A stretch of DNA of 5,820 nucleotides, taken from the NCBI GenBank assembly GCA_028293465.1, contig JAQGOT010000556.1, positions 1-5,820 of the forward strand, read 5' to 3'. This document shows positions 1 to 5,031 of this stretch, piece after piece (the first letter of the stretch is position 1; every line of letters begins with the position of its first letter). Both the position numbers and the translations under genes were made by a program. The DNA comes from Pedosphaera sp. (GTDB taxonomy: Bacteria; Verrucomicrobiota; Verrucomicrobiia; Limisphaerales; Pedosphaeraceae). Under the pieces are notes generated by a model. That model ran no database searches. It was not told the DNA's origin and worked only from the letters and a program-made list of their open reading frames with translations.

Positions 1-152
1 ATGGTTATCTGGCCAGTGCCGGGCTGATGATGGCAGCGGCCGCCATGGAAGCCTTTTTTGGGGTCAAAGCGGAGCGGCAAGGTCTCGAAAACCTGGCAGC
101 TCCCCTTTCAGCAGAGGAATCGGACGGTTCCCAAGCTTCGCTCGCGGCCTGA
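1..152 (+). CDS. C-terminal end of a probable MFS transporter (5' end outside window)
   Basis: Reading from base 3, an open frame of 49 codons runs to a TGA at 150-152. It begins inside a gene that starts before the window. The first ~20 residues are small and hydrophobic (GYLASAGLMMAAAAMEAFFG), as in a final transmembrane helix. They are followed by a charged stretch GVKAERQGLENLAAPLS and a short polar tail. A last helix followed by 'GV-x-AER/AEG-x-SLE-x-x-A-x-PLS' is what I remember from the C-termini of some bacterial MFS transporters; this is recall, not a search. The substrate cannot be inferred. A hairpin with a T-rich tail begins 6 bases after the stop, which supports a real gene end here. 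The alternative is another polytopic membrane protein. Confidence 0.55.
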   Translation, partial: GYLASAGLMMAAAAMEAFFGVKAERQGLENLAAPLSAEESDGSQASLAA

Positions 153-158
153 GAAGAT

Positions 159-184
159 GGCCGTCGATGACGGTCAATTTGTTT
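159..184 (+). terminator. Candidate intrinsic terminator after the upstream membrane-protein gene
   Basis: GGCCGTC (159-165) can pair with GACGGTC (169-175) across the three-base loop GAT. This gives seven pairs, one of them G-U. The stem is followed by AA and then TTTGTTT (178-184). The hairpin starts 6 bases after the stop at 150-152. The stem is short and the T-run is interrupted, so it is plausible but not strong. Confidence 0.4.
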
Positions 185-284
185 CCTGACGGGGCGGTTG
201 ATCTGCATTAGTCGGTGGCCTGGTTGGCGCAGTTTTCAGCGGCTTCCCCGAGGCCTCAGTCAAGTCAAAAACGAACCCTGCCTG

Positions 285-494
285 CTATGGTTCCCGCCGG
301 AGACGCGCGGCGATTGTCACCTTCCGAGGATCCCCCTTGGGGCGGCGGCGCAAATTTTCATCGGTCCAGTTTAGTCGGCTCATTTCTTCCCGGACGATCC
401 CCTCGGCTTTGGCCTGCGCCGACTGGCGGATTTCCTCCCCCGTGTGCCGGGGACCGGCTGACCCGCTCACTTGCGCAAGCAGTTCCTGCCTTAT
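285..494 (-). pseudogene. Remnant of a REP-associated tyrosine transposase (C-terminal part, N-terminal catalytic domain missing)
   Basis: Read on the minus strand from 494 down to the TAG at 285-287, the frame gives 69 residues. It starts IRQELLAQVSGSAGPRHTGE, continues through AKAEGIVREEMSRLNWTDEN and ends RPKGDPRKVTIAARLRREP. This matches the family pattern I know from the tail of REP-associated (IS200-like, Y1) transposases: 'AG-RHYG-E-R-...AKAERIV-EEL-RLGW-E-DL--RRKGDP-KV-IA-RLRRETT...'. In intact members this is followed by a 'V-WIA-RL-MG' segment. Here the frame stops exactly at that point. The open frame continues upstream to about 1262, but the translation there shows no HUH motif, catalytic tyrosine or other transposase sequence. 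The piece therefore looks like a dead fragment. Its missing continuation appears on the opposite strand at 1056-1169. Confidence 0.5.
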
Positions 495-875
495 TTCTCG
501 GAAAACGGGGATGTTGATGGGGGAGGAGGAGGAGAGTCGCACGACGCCGCTTGGGGGCACGCGGCTCACAATCGGTGGGAGGCGAGTTTTTCGGACTTTG
601 GGGTGGGTTTTTGAGTTCTCGCAGACCGTGCAAAGCTTGCAAAGTGTCGGGGACAAACGGGTCGGTTTTGTGCCAGATTCGGGCGCATGGAAAGGAGCAA
701 CAAAAAAGGTCGATGACCGGCTGAGGACGGAACCGGAGTGCTCGCGCACGGCCACCTGGGGAGGCGGACGGATGAAAACGTTGGGATGGGTGCGGGACAG
801 GGGCAGGGTTCTTTGACAATTTAGGAATTTCGAATGACGACGGCCGAACGTCAAACCGAGGAGGTGCGTACTGAA

Positions 876-927
876 ATGTCCAAGGCCAAATGGCCAAGGC
901 CCAAAGAATAACCAATGTCCAATGACC
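876..927. repeat. Degenerate short-word repeat (ATGTCCAA / GGCCAA)
   Basis: ATGTCCAA occurs at 876-883 and again at 915-922. Between them GGCCAA occurs twice (884-889 and 892-897) and GGCCCAA once (898-904), and CCAATG occurs twice at the right end. The stretch is made of a few related words rather than an exact tandem array. Sequences of this flavour are, in my recollection, scattered between genes in Verrucomicrobia. That point is inference and only a genome-wide search could confirm it. Confidence 0.4.
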
Positions 928-960
928 CAAGTTTGACGGTGGGCGATTTGGCCTCGCGGT

Positions 961-1000
961 GAATCCAGGCAAATCCAAGTTAATCCAACCAAATCAAGGT
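961..1000. repeat. Four-unit degenerate 10-bp tandem repeat (nAATCCAnnn)
   Basis: Four consecutive 10-base units begin gAATCCA, aAATCCA, tAATCCA and aAATCAA at 961, 971, 981 and 991. The AATC core repeats at exact 10-base spacing, with three variable bases closing each unit. The last two units also contain an inverted repeat, CCAACC (985-990) and GGTTGG (998-1003), around a seven-base loop. No coding role is apparent. Confidence 0.55.
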
Positions 1001-1055
1001 TGGTAAAGGTGAGGGATGAGCAGATCTGAGATTTCAGATTTGATCGTGGGAGGGA

Positions 1056-1169
1056 CAACGGGAACGGTGGTCGGTGGCCTGGATTGCCGGGTGCTTGCAC
1101 TTGGGCAGTCACGGCTATTTGACCCGGCTGCCTTATCTCGCCAACCGGGCCAATGAAGATGCCCAGTAG
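1056..1169 (+). pseudogene. Remnant of a REP-associated transposase C-terminal tail (opposite strand to the 285-494 fragment)
   Basis: From 1056 to the TAG at 1167-1169 the plus strand reads QRERWSVAWIAGCLHLGSHG, then YLTRLPYLANRANEDAQ and stop. This resembles the last segment of REP-associated tyrosine transposases ('RRETT-x-V/LAWIA-RL-MGS---L--LLYL'). An in-frame TGA at 1041-1043 means no longer protein can be read into it. It is the segment that should follow the fragment ending RLRREP at 288-290, but it lies in reverse orientation about 560 bases away. It ends 11 bases before the convergent end of the UbiA gene. The match is by eye and short, so the family call is moderate. Confidence 0.45.
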
Positions 1170-1180
1170 TTGATTGATCA

Positions 1181-2032
1181 TCAGGTTGCCGGAATGTACC
1201 GCTGGAACAGCAGCGCGGAGAGAAAGAGAGCGATAAATACGGCCGCCAGCGTTTGAGAACAATTGGCCACTGCCAACAAATCCACCCAGACGATCCCCGC
1301 CAGCAGTCCCGAGACCGTGAGGCCGACGTTCCGCTCAGACCCGCCGAACGTGTAGCGCAGGCACCGGGCGATCCAAAATCCGAGCACGGCGGATACCAAC
1401 AGAGCCGGTTTCAGGTAACCGGGTCCGTCCATCATCAGCGCCATCAAAAAGGGCGCAGCCAGAAAGCAACAGGGCCAGTAACCCAGCGCACCCCGCGCAG
1501 TCTCCTTGCGGGCGATGAAACTCAGCCCAATGATGTACGCAGCCAGTGCGAACCCCCACCAAACCGCCTCGCCGGTCACTCCCTTTTCGCCCGTCGAAGC
1601 TGCCACCAAGTAGAGAAAAAACCGGCAGCCGGCCATCAACACCGGCGAAACCGTGATCAGTTTATGGATGGCATCATAAGCCAGGATGCAGAGCACCAGG
1701 AGCACCGCCAGGATCCCGGTCACGTTTCCGAGCAGGATAAGACACACCGCCCCGCTGCCCAACAATCCCAGACCGATCCGCCAGACGGCGTTCACGGAAA
1801 TGGCTCCCGTGGGGATGGGCCGTTCCCGCCGAAACTGTTTGTCGAACTCCGCGTCAAAGGCATCGTTCAAATACATGCCACCCATGTAAATCAGCGTGCT
1901 GCCGAGCAGGAGCGGGAAAAGATTGCGCACATTCTTGCCGCCGCCCAGCCACCAACCGGCCAGGCAGTTCGACCAAACCGTGGGCAGGTTCGAGGTGCGG
2001 CCTAGAATTAATAATGTGCGCAAAGATGGCAT
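1181..2032 (-). CDS. UbiA-family polyprenyltransferase-like integral membrane protein
   Basis: From the ATG at 2030-2032 the product is 283 residues, the usual size for UbiA-family membrane prenyltransferases, which transfer an isoprenoid chain to an acceptor with Mg2+. The hydrophobic profile suggests eight or nine membrane helices. The first Asp-rich motif is clear: N56-D57-x-x-D60-x-x-x-D64, followed by RRERPIPTGAIS (68-79), which is typical of the family. The second motif is less canonical: Y119-D120-A-I-H123-K124 instead of a DxxxD pattern, followed by AGCR at 134-137. The frame stays open upstream, and an alternative ATG at 2158 would add 42 residues. That extension is polar and not family-like, so I prefer 2032, although its upstream sequence is only a weak ribosome site. 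The alternative start has AGGG, but too close to the ATG. The acceptor cannot be told; no quinone, chlorophyll or haem genes adjoin it. Confidence 0.85.
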   Translation of the reverse strand: MPSLRTLLILGRTSNLPTVWSNCLAGWWLGGGKNVRNLFPLLLGSTLIYMGGMYLNDAFDAEFDKQFRRERPIPTGAISVNAVWRIGLGLLGSGAVCLILLGNVTGILAVLLVLCILAYDAIHKLITVSPVLMAGCRFFLYLVAASTGEKGVTGEAVWWGFALAAYIIGLSFIARKETARGALGYWPCCFLAAPFLMALMMDGPGYLKPALLVSAVLGFWIARCLRYTFGGSERNVGLTVSGLLAGIVWVDLLAVANCSQTLAAVFIALFLSALLFQRYIPAT

Positions 2033-2349
2033 CTGCCTGCAGGCTACCAAATAGGGATTTGGGCCGTCGAGCCTTTGAAATGCAAACGTGCCCGGCCGCT
2101 CCGCTCGAATTTTGGCACGGTCGCTGGCAGTGCTCGGGGTCGCCAATATTAGGCTCATCACCCTAATTGAATCCCGTGTTTCACCAGACGTACGCTGAGT
2201 ATGAAGGATGGTGTGGCAAGTAGCCGACCTGCTTCTCCGCGTCGCGGCTTTCCGGAAATTGAATTTCGGTGGGGGATCCTGGCTGCGAGGTGCGTGATTC
2301 GGGGGGCAATCATTAAAAATACCCATCCCACCAAAACAGGAAAAATCTT
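2033..2349. other. Divergent intergenic region between the UbiA-like and SRPBCC genes
   Basis: These 317 bases separate two divergently transcribed genes and should hold promoters for both. I cannot identify a convincing -35/-10 pair. An AT-richer patch at 2310-2320 (ATTAAAAATA) lies about 30 bases before the SRPBCC start codon, and a small dyad lies at 2255-2267. If the UbiA-like protein started at 2158 instead of 2032, the gap would shrink to about 190 bases. Confidence 0.5.
2255..2267. promoter_or_regulatory. Small dyad (GAAATT-G-AATTTC) upstream of the SRPBCC gene
   Basis: GAAATT at 2255-2260 and AATTTC at 2262-2267 are perfect inverted arms around one base. A further C-G pair (2253/2269) lies beyond one mismatch. 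It sits 82 bases upstream of the ATG at 2350, in the divergent promoter region, so a regulator-binding site is possible. A dyad of this length can also arise by chance. Confidence 0.25.
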
Positions 2350-3249
2350 ATGGCAAACAATCGTGAACATTCGAACGGCAATGGTGAGAAGCTGGCCCGT
2401 GGCTTGGGATGGTTCAGCATCGGTCTTGGATTGACGCAACTGTTGGCCCCTCGCACTCTTTCGAGATTGATCGGCGTCCGCGAGCGGCCACTTTTAATGC
2501 GCGCCATCGGTCTGCGCGAACTGGCTGCCGGTCTCGGCATTCTCAACGACCGCAAACCTGTCGGCTGGCTCTGGGCGCGGGTGGCGGGCGATGCCATGGA
2601 CCTCTCGCTTTTGGGTGTGGCCCTCTCCTCAAACCAGGACACCCGCAACCGGGTGGCCGCCGCAACCGTGGCCGTGGCGGGGGTAACAGCCTTGGACCTG
2701 CGTTGCAGCCAGCGGTTCAGCACCACGGCTCAAGGAACTATTCACGTGGAACGGAGCATCACCATCAACCGTTCGCCCGAGGAGCTTTACACCTTCTGGC
2801 ATGATTTCCAGCGTCTGCCCACTTTCATGAATCACCTGAAAGCGGTGGAGCCGAGCGGGGACAATCGCACTCATTGGGTGGCGAGAGGCCCTGCGGGAAC
2901 CGATGTCGAGTGGGACGCCGAGGTCACCAATGACGAGCCCAACCACCTGATCGCCTGGCGCTCTGTGGAAGGGGCCGACGTGGACAACGCCGGGTTGGTG
3001 CGGTTCGAGCCGGCACCCGCAGGCCGCGGCACAGTGGTCAAGGTTCAACTGGATTACCGCCCGCCGGCGGGTGCGCTTGGCGCAAAGGTCGCCAAACTTT
3101 TCGGTGAAGCGCCGGAAAAGCAGATCCACGTGGACTTGCACCGCTTCAAACAGTTGATGGAAACCGGCGAGATCGCCAGGACGAAAGGGCAGCCGGCCGG
3201 ACGCCCCACCAGCAATTCACCAAGGTTCGACGACTTCGTGAGGAGATAG
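2350..3249 (+). CDS. Membrane-anchored SRPBCC (polyketide cyclase/START-like) protein
   Basis: The 299-residue product has two parts. Residues about 14-117 form a small hydrophobic domain with three or four probable membrane segments (about 16-33, 48-66, 80-93 and 101-117), separated by basic loops such as RERPLLMR. Residues about 130-275 form an SRPBCC (START-like, polyketide cyclase/dehydrase) fold. It begins IHVERSITINRSPEELYTFW, then DFQRLPTFMNHLKAVE (152-167), a W-rich strand region (THWVARGPAGTDVEWDAEV), IAWRSVEG (201-208), the strand VRFEPAPAGRGTVVKVQLDY, and a closing helix through VDLHRFKQLMETGEIARTKG. SRPBCC domains bind hydrophobic ligands in a deep pocket; the ligand here is unknown. 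The start has AGGA (2338-2341) eight bases before the ATG. This architecture corresponds to what is usually annotated as 'SRPBCC family protein' or predicted integral membrane protein. The gene heads a same-strand run, 61 bases before the aldehyde dehydrogenase. Confidence 0.85.
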   Translation: MANNREHSNGNGEKLARGLGWFSIGLGLTQLLAPRTLSRLIGVRERPLLMRAIGLRELAAGLGILNDRKPVGWLWARVAGDAMDLSLLGVALSSNQDTRNRVAAATVAVAGVTALDLRCSQRFSTTAQGTIHVERSITINRSPEELYTFWHDFQRLPTFMNHLKAVEPSGDNRTHWVARGPAGTDVEWDAEVTNDEPNHLIAWRSVEGADVDNAGLVRFEPAPAGRGTVVKVQLDYRPPAGALGAKVAKLFGEAPEKQIHVDLHRFKQLMETGEIARTKGQPAGRPTSNSPRFDDFVRR

Positions 3250-3310
3250 GCCGGAAAGCTGCCGATGGGCAGTTGCTTGGTGAGTCTCGCCTTCACTGTG
3301 GAAACGAAAA

Positions 3311-4852
3311 ATGATGAATACCACCGAGGTTTCTTCCCCCTCACGATTCACCCCACTCGCGTATTCCGGCTTTGATCAGTTGCCGATTGCCGGGAGGTGG
3401 CGTCGCGGGCGGAGCCAGAAAGTCAATCGCGACCGAAATCCCTTTACCGGGGATATCCTGCTCGAAATCCCGCAGGCCAGTCGGGAGGATCTGGACGAGG
3501 CTTACGCCGCCGCTCTCAAGGCGCAGCCCGCTTGGGCTGCTCTTTTGCCCGCAGAGCGTGCGGCGGTGATGCGTCGGGCCGCAAGTGTCATGGAGGCGCG
3601 CCGCGATGAGGTGATTTCCTGGCTCATTCGCGAGGCCGGAAGCACGCGCATCAAAGCGAGCCTTGAATGGGACTCGTCGCATTCCGTGATGCTCGAAGCG
3701 GCCACCCTGCCGTATTTGGTGGAAGGCCGCATCCTGCCCTCGGACATTCCGGGGAAGGAGAGCCGCGTCTATCGCAACCCCGTTGGCGTCGTGGGTGTAA
3801 TCAGTCCATGGAACTGGCCTTTCCACCTGACCGCCCGATCCCTCTTTCCGGCATTGGCCGTTGGCAACGCCGTCGTGGTGAAGCCGGCGAGCGACACGCC
3901 CGTCACAGGTGGGCTGTTGCCGGCCAAAATTCTCGAGGAAGCCGGCCTTCCTCCTGGTGTGCTCAGCGTCATCGTCGGCGCCGGCAGCGAAGTCGGGGAT
4001 GCCTTCGTGACGCATCCCACCCCGCGCGTTATTTCCTTTACCGGTTCCACGCCGGTGGGCCGCCGGATCGCTAAACTGGCCGCGGACGCCGTCATCTTGA
4101 AACGGGTCGATTTGGAATTGGGTGGTAACACCCCGTTTGTTGTGCTCGACGATGCGGATCTCGGCCATGCGGTCGAGGCCGCGGTCTTCGGCAAATTTCT
4201 CCATCAGGGACAAATTTGTATGAGTGCCAACCGCTTCATTGTGGACGATTCGGTCTATGACGAATTCCTCGACGGCTTTGCAGACCGGGTGCGGAAACTT
4301 AAAGTGGGTGACCCTGACCAGCCGGATACGCTGATTGGGCCGATTATCAATGAAAAGCAGCTCGAAGGCCTGGAGCAGCACATTCAACAGGCGCGCACCT
4401 CGGGAGCGCGGCAGGTGGTGGGCGGTGACCCCCAAGGTCTTGTACTGCCACCCCACGTCTTCGCCGATGTCTCCAACGACCAGCCGATCGCCCGTGACGA
4501 GCTGTTCGGTCCGGTCGCGCCGGTCATCCGCGCTCACGGCGAGGAGGAGGCCCTCCAACTCGCGAATGACACATCCTACGGCTTGTCGAGCGCCGTATTC
4601 ACGGAGGAACCCGGGCGTGGCGTCAGATTCGCGCAACGGATGCAGGCCGGCATGACCCATGTCAATGACCAACCCGTCAATGATCTGCCCTTCAATCCTT
4701 TCGGCGGCGAGAAGAACTCCGGCATTGGCCGTTTCAACGGTCGATGGGCCGTCGAGGCGTTTACCACCGACCACTGGGTTACTGTGCAACTTGTGCCGCG
4801 ACGTTACCCGGTTGACGCGAATGAACTGCACGGCGCCTGGGGCGGGGGATGA
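3311..4852 (+). CDS. NAD(P)+-dependent aldehyde dehydrogenase (benzaldehyde/vanillin dehydrogenase-like)
   Basis: The 513-residue product is a complete aldehyde dehydrogenase, oxidising an aldehyde to a carboxylate with NAD(P)+. Visible landmarks, in order, are: SPWNWP with catalytic Asn168; VKPASDTP with cofactor-binding Lys191; FTGSTPVG (243-250); general base Glu269 in LELGG; nucleophile Cys303 in GQICMS; Glu397 in DELFGP; and FNPFGGEKNSGIGR near the C-terminus. No key residue is missing. The HQGQICMSANRF form of the active-site segment recalls the benzaldehyde, salicylaldehyde and vanillin dehydrogenase branch, but the substrate cannot be fixed from sequence alone. Length is slightly above the usual 480-490 because of a ~20-residue N-terminal lead. 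The start ATG is followed at once by a second ATG, and only a weak GGAAA (3300-3304) precedes it, so translation may start at either. It probably belongs to the same transcript as the SRPBCC gene. Confidence 0.95.
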   Translation: MMNTTEVSSPSRFTPLAYSGFDQLPIAGRWRRGRSQKVNRDRNPFTGDILLEIPQASREDLDEAYAAALKAQPAWAALLPAERAAVMRRAASVMEARRDEVISWLIREAGSTRIKASLEWDSSHSVMLEAATLPYLVEGRILPSDIPGKESRVYRNPVGVVGVISPWNWPFHLTARSLFPALAVGNAVVVKPASDTPVTGGLLPAKILEEAGLPPGVLSVIVGAGSEVGDAFVTHPTPRVISFTGSTPVGRRIAKLAADAVILKRVDLELGGNTPFVVLDDADLGHAVEAAVFGKFLHQGQICMSANRFIVDDSVYDEFLDGFADRVRKLKVGDPDQPDTLIGPIINEKQLEGLEQHIQQARTSGARQVVGGDPQGLVLPPHVFADVSNDQPIARDELFGPVAPVIRAHGEEEALQLANDTSYGLSSAVFTEEPGRGVRFAQRMQAGMTHVNDQPVNDLPFNPFGGEKNSGIGRFNGRWAVEAFTTDHWVTVQLVPRRYPVDANELHGAWGGG

Positions 4853-5031
4853 CCGCTCGTTGCTGGGAATGCGATGAAAATGCTTTGCATCAATTTACTT
4901 AAAACCAAGAAACAATTAAACGTGGCCGCTAAAATCATTTCCGGAAGGCTGGGTGAACCATCGCTCGCAGCCGCCGGAGGAGCAGCCAGCGGTTGCCAGA
5001 TTATCTGGCAACGGCAAGAAAGGAGAAAATT
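4853..5031 (+). other. Leader region of the Zn-dehydrogenase gene
   Basis: This 179-base gap contains an AT-rich patch (4884-4920), the 8-base palindrome TTCCGGAA (4939-4946), a purine-rich GGAGGAG (4976-4982) and the 21-base palindrome (4992-5012). The AT-rich patch, with TTGCAT at 4885-4890, could hold a promoter, but no matching -10 box at normal spacing is evident. No terminator for the aldehyde dehydrogenase gene is visible, so read-through is possible. A 53-codon frame (4874-5035) also spans it, and I am not confident it is translated. Confidence 0.4.
4992..5012. promoter_or_regulatory. Perfect 21-base palindrome upstream of the Zn-dehydrogenase gene
   Basis: The arm GTTGCCAGAT (4992-5001) and its exact reverse complement (5003-5012) flank a single T. 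It ends seven bases before the Shine-Dalgarno AAGGAG (5020-5025) of the gene at 5032. An uninterrupted 10+10 dyad with an AT-rich centre fits a dimeric repressor operator. In RNA it would form a nine-pair hairpin with a TTA loop just before the ribosome site. No T-run follows, so it is not a terminator. The dyad is seen directly; its function is inferred. Confidence 0.55.

Larger units (their letters stand above)
495..1055. other. Gene-free stretch between transposase fragments, with degenerate short repeats
   Basis: Long frames are open on both strands, as expected in GC-rich DNA. Their translations are low in recognisable structure, rich in Pro/Arg/Ser, and mutually overlapping, and I see no Shine-Dalgarno-supported start. 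The left part (495-815) shows nothing I can name. The right part (about 820-1045) is lower in GC and holds clusters of repeated short words: ATGTCCAA/GGCCAA at 876-927, AATCCA at 961-1000, and CAGAT/TGAGATTT around 1021-1045. I read it as intergenic, possibly debris tied to the flanking transposase fragments. Confidence 0.5.

Noticed and set aside
337..816. 159-codon plus-strand frame overlapping the minus-strand transposase fragment
   Set aside because: No recognisable motif. The opposite strand explains the 288-494 part better, and the remainder looks non-coding.
961..1000. Possible CRISPR array from the phased AATCCA units
   Set aside because: Units are 10 bases with 3-base variable parts and no 25-40 base repeats or spacers, and no cas genes are present.
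285..1262. 325-codon minus-strand frame across the gene-free region
   Set aside because: Only its last ~69 residues resemble a known protein. The rest is low-information Pro/Ser/Arg-rich translation crossing repeat words and overlapping the UbiA gene end, so it is not one real gene.
1253..2005. 250-codon plus-strand frame opposite the UbiA-like gene
   Set aside because: Its Gln/Arg/Pro/His-rich translation is typical of antisense to a membrane protein. No motifs or supported start are seen.
3257..3274. Hairpin AGCTGCC/GGCAGTT between the SRPBCC and aldehyde dehydrogenase genes
   Set aside because: The stem is short with a G-U pair and no T-run follows, so it is not convincing as a terminator. 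The 61-base gap is better read as within an operon.
3341..4831. 496-codon open frame on the minus strand opposite the aldehyde dehydrogenase
   Set aside because: It is the antisense shadow of a strong GC-rich gene. The translation has no family motifs, while the plus strand carries every aldehyde dehydrogenase landmark.
4939..4946. 8-base palindrome TTCCGGAA in the dehydrogenase leader
   Set aside because: Too short to separate from chance in GC-rich DNA; mentioned only as part of the leader.
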